A stretch of 64,000 nucleotides of DNA from Ostreococcus lucimarinus CCE9901 (Eukaryota; Chlorophyta; Mamiellophyceae; Mamiellales; Bathycoccaceae): positions 302,174 to 366,173 of the forward strand of contig NC_009371.1 in assembly GCF_000092065.1 (NCBI RefSeq), in the 5' to 3' direction. Shown in pieces: positions 53,297-62,926 of this stretch. The notes beneath the pieces are model-generated. The model saw only the letters and a program-made list of their open reading frames with translations, was not told where the DNA came from and searched no databases. The position numbers and the translations under genes were made by a program. Numbering within the stretch: the first letter of the stretch is position 1; each line of letters starts with the position of its first letter.

Positions 53297-54049
53297 ATGC
53301 GAGGGACGACGTCGGCGTCGCGCGCGACGTCGAGCGCGAACGCGCGCGCGATGCGCGCCGCGAGCGCGACGTCTCGAGGGGTCGTTCGCGCGAACGCGCG
53401 CGCTCGGACGACGGCGTCGACGCGACCGAGGCGCGGCGACGGCGTCGAGGCGCGGCGCGCGCGTCGAGGACGGACGACGACGGGACGACGAAGGCGCGCG
53501 CGCGCGGACGCGGGCGCGGATGAAATCGCGTGGTGCTGCGCGACGGCGTACACCGTCGGCGCGGTGGTGATGTGCGCGCGAGCGGCGCGGGCGAGGCGAG
53601 AGGACGAAGACGTCGACGCGCGCGACTTCGCGGCGTCGCTCGCGAAGATGTTCGCCGCGCCGTGCGCGCTGTACGGAATCTTGCTCGCGCGGTCGTGGAC
53701 GCCGGAAACGCTGTCGCTGATGATGCCGGGAAGCCTGGAGCGAGGACTGGCGACGGGGGAGGTGCAATTCGTGCCGACGCTGCGCTCGATCATGACGCTC
53801 CTGAGCGCGCGCGCGACGGCGACGAGCGCGTGGGCGCACTTGCTGTGCGTCAACCTCTTCGTCGCTCGACACGTGGCGTTGAAAACGCGCGAACGAAACG
53901 TGCGCGACGGGCACGCGCCGCCGATCGCGCACACGCTCGTGTTGTCCACGCTCGTCGGGCCGCTCGCGCTGCTCTCGCACGTCGTCACCGACGCGGCGTA
54001 CTACGCCGTCGTTCGCGCGCGCGACGAACGACGACGGGCGACGGCGTGA
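53297..54049 (+). CDS. ABA4-like (DUF4281) plastid membrane protein
   Basis: 250 residues. An Arg/Thr/Ala-rich transit peptide of about 75 residues precedes four hydrophobic segments. Signatures are ILLARSWTPETLSLMMPGSL, SAWAHLLCVNLFVARHV and VLSTLVGPLALLSHVVTDA, as in ABA DEFICIENT 4, the plant protein needed for neoxanthin synthesis. The SWTPETL and SAWxHLL blocks are the strongest matches. A xanthophyll-related function is likely; Mamiellales make unusual xanthophylls, so the exact product may differ. Confidence 0.85.
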   Translation: MRGTTSASRATSSANARAMRAASATSRGVVRANARARTTASTRPRRGDGVEARRARRGRTTTGRRRRARADAGADEIAWCCATAYTVGAVVMCARAARARREDEDVDARDFAASLAKMFAAPCALYGILLARSWTPETLSLMMPGSLERGLATGEVQFVPTLRSIMTLLSARATATSAWAHLLCVNLFVARHVALKTRERNVRDGHAPPIAHTLVLSTLVGPLALLSHVVTDAAYYAVVRARDERRRATA

Positions 54050-54261
54050 GACGACGGGCGACGGCGTCAGACGTCGACGACTTTGAAATGTGTAATATAC
54101 GAACGTAACGCGCGCGTCGACCTCGCGCGCGCGGTTTCCGCCGTCGGCGTCCGAGACGCGCGCGCGCGCCTGGGGTTTAGAGAGGCTGCGGCGTCGCGCG
54201 CGCGTCAATTCCCGACGCGCCTCGCGCGCGGCGCGATCGCCGCCGCGAGCGAATCCTCGCG

Positions 54262-55530
54262 ATGTGGACGAGCGATGAGGATGAAAAGCTGTTGGCGCTC
54301 ATCGAAAAGCACGGCGCGCGGCGATGGAACTCGCTCGCGAGCGCGATGGAGACGAAAACCGCCAAGCAGTGTCGAAGGCGTTGGAGCGGCCACTTGACGA
54401 CGGAAATCAAAGAGCACGAGTGGACGGAGGCGGAAGATCTCGCCCTGCTCGACGCGCACGAAAAGCTCGGTAACAAGTGGACGGCGATCGCCAAGTTAGT
54501 GGGCGGGAGAACCGATAACGGGGCGAAGAATAGATTCAAGGCGCTCGTGGACAAGCAGACGAAGAGCAAGCGAAGACGCTACGACGCAAAGGGAACGGCG
54601 CGGCGCGCGATGGTGGCGAGCGAAAGATCGACTCCGGCGAAGCGAGGCCGGAAAAAGCCCGCGCCGCGCTCACCGACGAATCAAGAGGGGATCGGCCGCG
54701 ATGTCAAGCGATCGAAAGTCGAGTCGTCGTTGGAGGAACTCGCGGCGACGCGAACGGGCGTCGGCAAGAACGGCATATCGCCGTCGCTTTTCGTGAGTTC
54801 GCCCACGAACTCGGCGAGCGCGGATCGACAGAATAAGATGTGGCGTCCGAGTTTGTCGATAAAAGTCAACAGCCGCGAGCAGAGCGCGGCGGGCGCGAGC
54901 GGGATGGACGGCTTCAAGACTGGCGCGTCGCTGAGCAACTTCCTTCCAACCAACTATTCGGTAGGGAAGACCCTGAGCTTGTCGTGCGCCGAGCTCGATT
55001 TGTTGCGAGAAGTGCAAGAGATGGTTTCACCGCGCGTCATGGCGAATTCGCACGGTGGCGGAAGCAACGCGAATAGCGCGTTCAATCGTTACGGCGGCGG
55101 CGAGAAATCAAACGCGACGAACGACATGCAGAGCGTGATGAATTGGTTACTCAGCGCGAGACCCGCGGGTGGTGGAGACGGTGCAGATAATAGATACAAA
55201 GCCAACGGAATCGTCTCGAATGGTGACGCGGTGACCGTGTCATTAGCCCCGAACGAAGACGGCACGGCGAACATCCAGCGAGGAACGACGTTGAAGCACT
55301 TCCTGAGCATCAAAGCTGACGCACCGACGCCCAAAGGCGGTAAAGGCGCGGATTCGAAACCGATTTCAATTCCGTCGTTCACGTCGAGCGAGTTGAATTT
55401 GCTCTTGAACGCCCTCGGTACGACACCTTCCGTCGCGAGCAGCCCCGTCGCCGCGAGCGAGTCCGTAGTTGCGAAACCGCGAGCGCGACCGACGCGAACG
55501 CCTCAAAGGCGCGCGTCGCGAAGGTCGTGA
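54262..55530 (+). CDS. R2R3-MYB transcription factor, FLP/MYB88-like repeats
   Basis: 422 residues starting directly with the MYB domain. R2 is WTSDEDEKLLALIEKHGARR WNSLASAM, then QCRRRW. R3 is WTEAEDLALLDAHEKLGNKW, then IAKLVGGRTDNGAKNRF. QCRRRW together with GNKWTAIAKL and GRTDNxxKNRF is closest, from memory, to plant FOUR LIPS/MYB88, which control cell division. A basic nuclear-localisation stretch (KSKRRRYDAKGTARR) follows. The remaining 300 residues are Ser/Asn/Gly-rich and disordered, with a short repeated element (SxLSNFL / LKHFLSI, ELDLLREV / ELNLLLNAL) that could be a transactivation or docking motif. Confidence 0.85.
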   Translation: MWTSDEDEKLLALIEKHGARRWNSLASAMETKTAKQCRRRWSGHLTTEIKEHEWTEAEDLALLDAHEKLGNKWTAIAKLVGGRTDNGAKNRFKALVDKQTKSKRRRYDAKGTARRAMVASERSTPAKRGRKKPAPRSPTNQEGIGRDVKRSKVESSLEELAATRTGVGKNGISPSLFVSSPTNSASADRQNKMWRPSLSIKVNSREQSAAGASGMDGFKTGASLSNFLPTNYSVGKTLSLSCAELDLLREVQEMVSPRVMANSHGGGSNANSAFNRYGGGEKSNATNDMQSVMNWLLSARPAGGGDGADNRYKANGIVSNGDAVTVSLAPNEDGTANIQRGTTLKHFLSIKADAPTPKGGKGADSKPISIPSFTSSELNLLLNALGTTPSVASSPVAASESVVAKPRARPTRTPQRRASRRS

Positions 55531-55668
55531 GCGCTCCGACGCATAGTTTTAGCGTGATTGTTGTACTACCACCGTGTGAAATTTCCTCCGAAGACTCGTC
55601 GGTCCGCGTCGCTGGCGCCGCGTCGCGCTCGCCGCACACGCTGACTGTGCGCGGCGTCCCGGGTCACC

Positions 55669-56616
55669 ATGCGCGCGTGGTTTCGCGCGCGCGCGGAGCC
55701 GGTGCGCGCGTCCCCGGGCCCGAGAACAAAAGCACTCGAACTCGCTGCGCGTTCACGTCGTTCGTGCGGTGACGCGCGGCGACGCCACGTCGTTTCGAAC
55801 GCCATCAAGGATCCGAGGCCAACGGAAGGTGAAAACGAAACGAATGACGCGCCGTCGACGAGTAAGAAGTCGCTTAAAGAGCAGCGACAGGCGACAAAAG
55901 TATCGGTCGACGTTCAACGCGCGTTGGCGAGACGAATTTTAGACGCCCAACGCGGATGGGTGAGCCCGAAACGGGCGAGGGAGACGAGCGAGCTCATAGA
56001 CACGGCGCCGAGCGGGGAAGTCGTCGACATCGACGCTGAGGTCGTAGGCGTCATACCCGAAGCGTACACTCGTGTGCGGTGGTTACTCGGGTTGCTCATA
56101 TTACAAAGCACGTCGAGCTTGGTGCTGGCGCGATACGAGGATCTCATCAAGGAGAATATCATCGTCACGTTGTTTTTGACCATGCTCGTCGGCGCCGGCG
56201 GAAACGCGGGAAACCAAAGCGCTATCCACGTCATTCGAGGACTGGCCACTGGAGAGATGGAGAACACCGAAGAGTGCATGCGTAAAACGCTCGCCGAGCA
56301 GTTTCAAGTCGGTTTATTGCTCGCCACCGCGTTGTCGTCCGCGGGTTTCGTGCGCGTGTTGCTCACGTCGCCGCAAGGCTCGGACGATTTGGTCGGACCG
56401 TTCGCTATCGCCACTGCTTTATTTGCGATAGTCACCACGTCCACATGCGTTGGTACGATTCTCCCGTTCGCACTGGTGAAATTAGGGCAAGACCCCGCCA
56501 ACGCCGGGACGAGCGTGCAGGTGATAATGGACGTAAGCGGCGTCATCATCACGTGCACGGTGGCGAGTTTCATTTTCGCAAACGCAGATAAAATTCCAGG
56601 CTTGGTAGCATTCTAA
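55669..56616 (+). CDS. MgtE/SLC41-type magnesium transporter, plastid-like
   Basis: 315 residues. The N-terminal 100 residues are basic and presequence-like. Then five membrane helices of the MgtE transport domain appear: VRWLLGLLILQSTSSLVLAR, ENIIVTLFLTMLVGAGGNAG, FAIATALFAIVTTSTCVGTI and VSGVIITCTVASFIFA. The pore block LVGAGGNAGNQSAIHVIRGL is intact. The CBS and MgtE-N regulatory domains of bacterial MgtE are absent, as in several plant and algal plastid forms. Mg2+ transport is by family. Confidence 0.85.
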   Translation: MRAWFRARAEPVRASPGPRTKALELAARSRRSCGDARRRHVVSNAIKDPRPTEGENETNDAPSTSKKSLKEQRQATKVSVDVQRALARRILDAQRGWVSPKRARETSELIDTAPSGEVVDIDAEVVGVIPEAYTRVRWLLGLLILQSTSSLVLARYEDLIKENIIVTLFLTMLVGAGGNAGNQSAIHVIRGLATGEMENTEECMRKTLAEQFQVGLLLATALSSAGFVRVLLTSPQGSDDLVGPFAIATALFAIVTTSTCVGTILPFALVKLGQDPANAGTSVQVIMDVSGVIITCTVASFIFANADKIPGLVAF

Positions 56617-56683
56617 AAGATTCATTTCAAAGCTTTAAAAGACGCGCGAGACCACTTGTAAAACAAAACTGTAGCACGCAAAC

Positions 56684-57436
56684 TCACGCGACGTCGACTG
56701 GAATTCGTTTCACGGTCTGCGCCGCCGCCGATGCCTTCGGAACGACAATCTTGAGCACACCATTTTTCACGTTTGCGCTGATTTCTTCGACGATAGCGTG
56801 CGGTGGTAAAGTGAATTTGTTCATGAAGCTTCCGAAGTGGCGCTCTCTCTTGTGCTTGTGCACGTCCGATCCCACGTCCGATCCCGCGTCCTCGACGCGT
56901 TCGCCTCGAATCGTTAGCACATTCGTCGGCACGTTGACTTCGATGCTGAGATTCTTCTCGACATCGATTCCCGGAACATCGGCGGTAAAAGTGATCGAGG
57001 ACGCAGTTTCTTCGACGTCCATGGCAGATCTCCCGATCAACGTCGAAAAGATCTGTGCCAAGGGTGATTTGTGCCGCGCGCTCTCGTCCTCGACGTCGGC
57101 GCTCAAGACGGAAAAGATCTGTGCCAAGGGTGATTTGTGCCGCGCGCTCTCGTCCTCGACGTCGGCGCTCAAGACGGCGCCGCCGCCCGAGCCGCTCGCT
57201 GCTGGAGCACACACGTCGAAGCTACGAACGAGCTGTTGGACCGTGTCAAGTGCGCGCGTGAGTTCGTTCATCGGCGTCGATGAAGCCACGCCACCGCTTT
57301 CGGGCGTACTCGTTGAAGAAGCTTTTTCTCTCTTGGGGAAAAGCTGGAACGCGCGCGCGGGTGCAAAGCTTTGCACGACGACCGCAATGGAGAGCAGTAG
57401 TGCGGGAGCGAAGGAAAATTTCCGACGCGAATGCAT
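56684..57436 (-). CDS. small heat-shock protein (Hsp20) with signal peptide
   Basis: 250 residues from ATG at 57436 (MHSRRKFSFAPALLLSIAVV...ARA). The signal peptide points to the ER, secretory path or, through a bipartite signal, the plastid. The alpha-crystallin domain spans residues about 140-245 (SSITFTADVPGIDVEKNLSI, VLTIRGER, GSFMNKFTLPPHAIVEEI, GVLKIVVPK). Just before it is a perfect 22-residue tandem duplication starting VLSADVEDESARHKSPLAQ, encoded by a 66-bp repeat (about 57044-57176). Small heat-shock proteins hold unfolding clients; the duplication lengthens the variable N-terminal arm. Confidence 0.88.
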   Translation of the reverse strand: MHSRRKFSFAPALLLSIAVVVQSFAPARAFQLFPKREKASSTSTPESGGVASSTPMNELTRALDTVQQLVRSFDVCAPAASGSGGGAVLSADVEDESARHKSPLAQIFSVLSADVEDESARHKSPLAQIFSTLIGRSAMDVEETASSITFTADVPGIDVEKNLSIEVNVPTNVLTIRGERVEDAGSDVGSDVHKHKRERHFGSFMNKFTLPPHAIVEEISANVKNGVLKIVVPKASAAAQTVKRIPVDVA

Positions 57437-57547
57437 GCTCGTTGGTATTGGTTTGATGAGCGAGAAACGTCGCGAGATCGAGCGCGCGGATTTATGAGGA
57501 GTGCTTACAGAATATAGATACATGAGATATTCATCGTCGGCGTGGCG

Positions 57548-60022
57548 CTAAATTTCATCGTCATCGTTCTCCGCGACTGCCCGTGCGACTTTCGTTTGAT
57601 CGACATCTCGATAGGTGGCACTGTTTGGCAAGTATCCCGTGCCTTGACGATACTTTTTTTTGTGCTTTTGGTTCAGACGCGCGACCGCTTGCAGCACCGT
57701 ATCGGCTTGATCGACGTCTAGACGAGACTTTTTCACTTCCTCTTCATTTTCGATTGGTCCAGGCACCGTCTCAAGCCTTGACTCATCGACTAATAATTTG
57801 TTCAGAATGTCGCCAACGTCGAAGATCGCGCTCTTCTTCGACGGATCGCGCGCTTCATCTTCAGCCTTGCGTTGAGCGCGCGCCTTGAGAACGTATTCCC
57901 TGCGAATCTTTTCGTAGTTCTCGTCCCCTGGTTCGAGAACGGATGCATCGACCGAACATGACTGGAGGAACTCAGAAAACCTCTCCGATGTTCTCACCGA
58001 GACGCTCGTCGCGGGTTCGCTCGGGTCCGTTCTGACCTGCATTTCTTCCAAATTATTTTCCATACTTGTACCGAAACGTCCCTCTGATCCTAACACTTCT
58101 TGCTTAACGCGCATCCTACGCACCTTTTGTCGTTCGGCAGGGTCCAGATCTTTCAACGCTTCTCGAAAAGCGGACATGTCCACGATGGATGAAATTTGTA
58201 CCAAGTCCTTTTCCGCGAGTTCGCTCGGAAGCAAGCTCGAAAGTTCCGAGCCGCTGTCGTCGCCGTCGCCGTCGCCATCGCCGGCTACGACGTCCGCGCT
58301 CGCAAACGACGACAAATTGCCGCTCGTCACCGTTCGATCGCGCAATGAAGGCTTTGACGCGGTCTTCTCATATTCCCAAAGCTTTTTCGACGTCTGTTCT
58401 CGACTTCGACGCTTTTGCCGCCTCAGAGCGCACGCCGTGGCGTTGTAGCACGGCACCGCGACTCGCACGAACGTGTGCAGCACGATGTACTCATATTTGG
58501 CAATATTTTCCTCTTGCGAATAATCGGGCTGATCAATAATCCAAAGCTGAAAACTCAGCAAGCTCTGCACCGCCAAGAGCATGGCGAGAAGCTCGACGTT
58601 GCTCGCCGGCAGTCTAAGCCGGCGCGCGCCGGCCACTAACAATGGATTGTAAAAGTACACAGTCGTCGTCGATGTCTTCGACTCTAAACGACGCTTCATA
58701 ACGCGGTTCGTTTGTATCCACTCGTAATAATGCCACAAGTACAACGGTCCGAGCATGAGAAACAAGGCGGCGGGCGCCGAGCCGAAGAGGCGGTCGATGT
58801 CTTCTAGCGGATCTGGGATGTTGCCAATCTCGGCAGCCAGGGCTGCTTCGGCGTCCACGCGTTCGTCCTTGGCCAATCGCTTCGCCTCGAGCGCTCGCTC
58901 TTTTCCGAACTCAGCAATTCTCCGACGACGCTTTTTAATATCCATTTTTACCCCGTCGCGAGTGAAGAGCATTCTTTTCAACGTAATTTCAATTTCTCTG
59001 ATTCGGTTTTGAAGCTCGAGCGCTCGTGGATCCGTCTTCAGCATCTCCACTGTAAAGTTTCCGCGAACGGAGTGCACGAGCCGTTTCATGTCCAAGAAGA
59101 GTTGTCCACAATTGAGCTCCAGCGTAGCCAACTTCACTTCCAAGTCGACGAGCGTCTTTCGCTCTGATTCGTAGTCGAACACCGCCTGCAGCTGCGTCTC
59201 TTCTTCTACGCTCTCCGATTCACTCGAAGCCGAGACGGTTTTCTTATCTCTTCCGGCACCGAAACACGCGAAGCAACCGGTCGGCGGTTCTTCCAACGCC
59301 GCCTCGGGTGCCTCCGGCGGCGGCGACGCTTCTGTGGTTTCCTCTTCCTCCTCCGTCGCCGCCGTTGACTCTTCCTCGGTGTCGGGCTCCTCCACGAAAC
59401 CATCCCTCTTGACGAACTCTTCGGCAAATATCCAATTCGCTACGCGTATGGGCGTCGCGTTCACGCTCCCGTCTGGGAACCGCGTCTGCGGCGCCACACG
59501 TTTTTCATAATAGCTCAAATTGATGTACTTCGACGTCACTTCCTCGTAAGTATGGACGTCAAACGCCGCCGGATCGGCGTCGTCCGCGTACACCACGCGT
59601 CTATCGCGTCCGTCGTCGTCGCTCTCGTCCGCCGACTCTCCGCTCGGTTCGGCCACGGGCGTCTGTAATCGTGTACGCCACGCTCGCTCTTGCGCCATCG
59701 CCGCGAAGCGTCTCGCCGCGCGCGTGAGCGATTCCTCCACCTCCCCCGCGCGCGTGCTCCCCGGTATCATCACCCCGAACGTGGCGTCGATGAGTTCGTC
59801 TTCGCGCACGCCCACGATCGCTTTACCGCCGTTCGTCGTCGCCAGCGCCTGGACGTAGCGCGCCTCGTCGTCGTCGTCGTCGTCGTCCGCTCGAACACCA
59901 TTCGTGTGGTCGGCGCCGAACACGTACGGTGCGTCGCCGTCGCGTCTCGTTCGACGCTCGCGCGCGACGTCGTACCCGACGATTTCGACCACGTCCGCCT
60001 TCGCGTCGTCGTCGTCCGCCAT
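57548..60022 (-). CDS. large membrane protein, function unknown
   Basis: 824 residues from MADDDDAKADVVEIVGYDVA. The N-terminal 250 residues are acidic. A Cys patch (PTGCFACFGAG) at about 255-265 may be lipidated or bind metal. A coiled coil spans residues about 290-410. Membrane segments occur near 420-570 (APAALFLMLGPLYLWHYYEW, VELLAMLLAVQSLLSFQLWI, YIVLHTFVRVAVPCYNATAC). The C-terminal 250 residues are charged and Ser-rich with a conserved-looking end (KYRQGTGYLPNSATYRDVDQ). No family is recognised. It is divergent from Rab GDI, 135 bp apart. Confidence 0.8.
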   Translation of the reverse strand: MADDDDAKADVVEIVGYDVARERRTRRDGDAPYVFGADHTNGVRADDDDDDDEARYVQALATTNGGKAIVGVREDELIDATFGVMIPGSTRAGEVEESLTRAARRFAAMAQERAWRTRLQTPVAEPSGESADESDDDGRDRRVVYADDADPAAFDVHTYEEVTSKYINLSYYEKRVAPQTRFPDGSVNATPIRVANWIFAEEFVKRDGFVEEPDTEEESTAATEEEEETTEASPPPEAPEAALEEPPTGCFACFGAGRDKKTVSASSESESVEEETQLQAVFDYESERKTLVDLEVKLATLELNCGQLFLDMKRLVHSVRGNFTVEMLKTDPRALELQNRIREIEITLKRMLFTRDGVKMDIKKRRRRIAEFGKERALEAKRLAKDERVDAEAALAAEIGNIPDPLEDIDRLFGSAPAALFLMLGPLYLWHYYEWIQTNRVMKRRLESKTSTTTVYFYNPLLVAGARRLRLPASNVELLAMLLAVQSLLSFQLWIIDQPDYSQEENIAKYEYIVLHTFVRVAVPCYNATACALRRQKRRSREQTSKKLWEYEKTASKPSLRDRTVTSGNLSSFASADVVAGDGDGDGDDSGSELSSLLPSELAEKDLVQISSIVDMSAFREALKDLDPAERQKVRRMRVKQEVLGSEGRFGTSMENNLEEMQVRTDPSEPATSVSVRTSERFSEFLQSCSVDASVLEPGDENYEKIRREYVLKARAQRKAEDEARDPSKKSAIFDVGDILNKLLVDESRLETVPGPIENEEEVKKSRLDVDQADTVLQAVARLNQKHKKKYRQGTGYLPNSATYRDVDQTKVARAVAENDDDEI

Positions 60023-60157
60023 GGCGTGACGGCGCGTCGGCGTCTGACGCGCGGAACGACGCGCGCGTCGACGCGCGCATTCATCCGCTCGGTCGTCACA
60101 TCGCGGACGCGCGGATCGAGCGCGGGCGCGAACGTCCACGGCGCGTCGAACGTCGCG

Positions 60158-61516
60158 ATGGATCAAGAGTACGACGCCATCATCTTGGGCACCGGCCTGA
60201 AGGAGTGCCTCGTCGCCGGCTTGCTCGCGAGCGTCGAAGGCTACAAGATCCTGCACGTGGACCGAAACGATTACTACGGTGGGGAAAGCGCGAGTTTAAA
60301 TTTGACGCAGCTGCACGAGAAGTTCGCACCCGAGAAGGCGCAAGACAAAGCGGCGCTGACGGCCAAGTACGGACGATGGCAAGACTACAACATCGATTTG
60401 GTCCCCAAATTCATGATGGGAAACGGATTGCTCGTGCGCGTGCTCGTCCGCACCGGCGTGCACAACTACTTGCAATTTCGCGCCGCCGAAGGGTCGTACG
60501 TGCAAGGAAAGGGTGGAAAGATTCATAAAGTGCCGTCGAACGATAAGGAAGCGCTGCGGAGCTCGCTGATGGGAATGTTTGAAAAGTTGCGAGCGCGCAG
60601 CTTTTTCATCTTTGTGCAAAATTTCGTCGAGACGGACCCGAGCACGCACGGCGGATACAACTTACAGCGCATGCCGGCGAGAGATTTGTACGAAAAGTTT
60701 GGTTTAGCCGCGGAAACGGTGGAGTTCATCGGTCACGCGTTGGCGTTGAAGACGAACGAACGCTATTTGGACGAGCCCGCCGTCGACCTCGTCAAGGCGG
60801 TGAGACTTTACTCCGATTCTATGGCGCGATTCGACACCGGTTCGCCGTACATTTATCCGCTTTACGGCCTAGGAGAACTCCCGCAAGGATTTGCACGTCT
60901 CAGTGCGGTGCACGGGGGGACGTACATGCTGGCGAAATCCGACGTCGAGGTCGTGTACGACGAGGAAACCGGTCGCGCGTGCGGCGCGAAATCCGAGGGC
61001 GAAACCGCCAAAGCAAAGTTCGTCGTCGGTGACGCGAGCTACTTTCCAGGGAAGACTCAAAAGGTCGGTCAAGTCGTTCGAGCGTTGTGCTTGCTGAGCC
61101 ATCCGATTCCGAATGTGAACGACGCGGAGAGCGTACAAATTATCATTCCAGCGGCGCAGTGCGGCCGCCGCCACGACGTCTACGTGCTCGGCACGAGCTC
61201 GGCGCACAACGTTTGCGCAAAGGGACGCTACTTCGCGTCGGTGAGTACGACTGTTGAAACGAACGATCCTCATCGCGAACTCGAGGCTGGTCTTCGCATG
61301 CTCGGTCCGATCGACGAGCTCTTTTACAACGTCACCGACGTGCACGCGCCTCTCGCGGATGGAACTGCCGACGGCGCGTTCATCTCCACGGGTTACGATG
61401 CCACGACGCACTTCGAGACGACGGTTCGGGATGTCGTCGATATTTATCGACGAATCACGGGCAAAGAATTAGACTTGTCCAAGGACGACGCGGCCGCGGC
61501 GAACACTTCGGGCTGA
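60158..61516 (+). CDS. GDI: Rab GDP-dissociation inhibitor
   Basis: 452 residues, the usual length of RabGDI. The N-terminus MDQEYDAIILGTGLKECLVA is the FAD-like fold of GDI/REP proteins. The sequence-conserved regions DRNDYYGGESASLNL, NIDLVPKFMMGNGLLVRVLV, RDLYEKFGLAAETVEFIGHA, YIYPLYGLGELPQGFARLSA and YFPGKTQKVGQVVRALCLLS form the Rab-binding platform and mobile effector loop. It extracts prenylated, GDP-bound Rabs from membranes. The open frame upstream of this ATG has no family support. Confidence 0.95.
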   Translation: MDQEYDAIILGTGLKECLVAGLLASVEGYKILHVDRNDYYGGESASLNLTQLHEKFAPEKAQDKAALTAKYGRWQDYNIDLVPKFMMGNGLLVRVLVRTGVHNYLQFRAAEGSYVQGKGGKIHKVPSNDKEALRSSLMGMFEKLRARSFFIFVQNFVETDPSTHGGYNLQRMPARDLYEKFGLAAETVEFIGHALALKTNERYLDEPAVDLVKAVRLYSDSMARFDTGSPYIYPLYGLGELPQGFARLSAVHGGTYMLAKSDVEVVYDEETGRACGAKSEGETAKAKFVVGDASYFPGKTQKVGQVVRALCLLSHPIPNVNDAESVQIIIPAAQCGRRHDVYVLGTSSAHNVCAKGRYFASVSTTVETNDPHRELEAGLRMLGPIDELFYNVTDVHAPLADGTADGAFISTGYDATTHFETTVRDVVDIYRRITGKELDLSKDDAAAANTSG

Positions 61517-61633
61517 TGATGTTATGAAACGAAACGAAACCAAACGACTCACCCACGCTGATCTCGACGACGAACTCGCGCAATCGAGATTCAGGATGAA
61601 AGAATACTAATTTTACAAACTTTTTAAATTTTT

Positions 61634-62767
61634 CTACATTTTTTGGCCCCATTCCTCAAAGTCTGGAAATCGTTCAATGAACTTGGCCGCCGACGTATTC
61701 ACGGCGACTATCGCGCTCGTCGTATCGTGCGGGTGCCTCTCGTGGAGAAACGCCAAACGCGATATCACGCGTTCGCTCGATGTGAGCATGCGCGCTAAAG
61801 ATGCCGGCTTCAGTGCGTACTGTTGAATCGCGCCCGGTTTCGTGCGCGCGAGCTGTGCGCACCTATCAGCGAAGGTGTTTGGGTTGGTCGTCAGTAATCG
61901 CGGCGAATACATGATCATCGCCTCGACCGTTGACTCGCTCACGCCTTCAGACGCCAGCGTTTGACGCATGGCGCGAAGATTCGAACTGACGCTCGATGAA
62001 ATATTCATCGAAAGCAACTTGGGATGAGAATCAATCAAGGCGAAGACATCGGTGTACGGCAACAGCTTTGACAACTCGCGCAGCTTTGCCGGTATCGTCA
62101 TGGTGAAATCCATGCCGAGCACCTGCGGGTTCCGTTCGATCAACCGCTTCAAGTCCACGGTCGGTAAAAGTTCGCGTAAAAGTTCCAACTTTTCCGCCGT
62201 CCAGTCTAAATCGCAGTAAATCACGCGTGGACATCGTCCGACGATGACGCCCAAATCGACGCCGCTCAGCGACGCGCCCAACCACAGCGCGTCTTCGAGC
62301 TGCGCCAATCGCTCGAGTAGACGAACAGGGTCTCGATAGAGTCCGGCTTTACACGCCATATCAATCAAACGCTCGCGATGCGCCTTCTTGCGCACTCCGA
62401 CGCCAATCCAGAACGCTTCCATGATTTTAACTTGCTCGCGCGTGAGCGACACGCTTCCAGCCTCTTTCACTTGCGTCGAGGCGTCCACCTCCATGAGCGC
62501 GCTGATCAAATCCTCCCGGAGCAACATCTCCCCGTGACCGTGGTAATACAACCGCTTCCCGTGCCGCTCTTTCACGCGGCGCGGGTCGGGAACGACGTAC
62601 GACGACGAGGCTCCTCCATCAGCACCCCCGGCGTCGTTCGACGAGCGTCCTCGCGCTGCGCGCGACGCCGTCGCACCGCGCGACGGGTGACGCGGACATC
62701 GAGCGACGCGTGGTACCGCGCACCACGTTCCGCCACGACCGGATGATTCCGCCGTCACCGCGCGCAT
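61634..62767 (-). CDS. mTERF-family organellar protein
   Basis: 377 residues from MRAVTAESSGRGG. A Ser/Arg/Ala-rich presequence precedes a helical N-region and at least four mTERF repeats (LGVIVGRCPRVIYCDLDWTA, LKRLIERNPQVLGMDFTMTI, VFALIDSHPKLLSMNISSSV, VEAMIMYSPRLLTTNPNTFA). Each has the Pro-x-(V/L)-L turn. mTERF proteins bind organellar nucleic acids and act in transcription termination, splicing or translation. It converges on Rab GDI. Confidence 0.88.
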   Translation of the reverse strand: MRAVTAESSGRGGTWCAVPRVARCPRHPSRGATASRAARGRSSNDAGGADGGASSSYVVPDPRRVKERHGKRLYYHGHGEMLLREDLISALMEVDASTQVKEAGSVSLTREQVKIMEAFWIGVGVRKKAHRERLIDMACKAGLYRDPVRLLERLAQLEDALWLGASLSGVDLGVIVGRCPRVIYCDLDWTAEKLELLRELLPTVDLKRLIERNPQVLGMDFTMTIPAKLRELSKLLPYTDVFALIDSHPKLLSMNISSSVSSNLRAMRQTLASEGVSESTVEAMIMYSPRLLTTNPNTFADRCAQLARTKPGAIQQYALKPASLARMLTSSERVISRLAFLHERHPHDTTSAIVAVNTSAAKFIERFPDFEEWGQKM

Positions 62768-62926
62768 GACGCCGCTCGCGTCGCCGCACTGTGAGGAATT
62801 CAACAGATTTGGCGGTTGACGTTCGATCGACGCGATCGCGTCGCATTTCGGCACACTCTCGCGGGACGCGTGGGATCTACTTCATTCTTACATAGCGTTA
62901 CGCATTTTTGATGATTTCTTGGAGCG

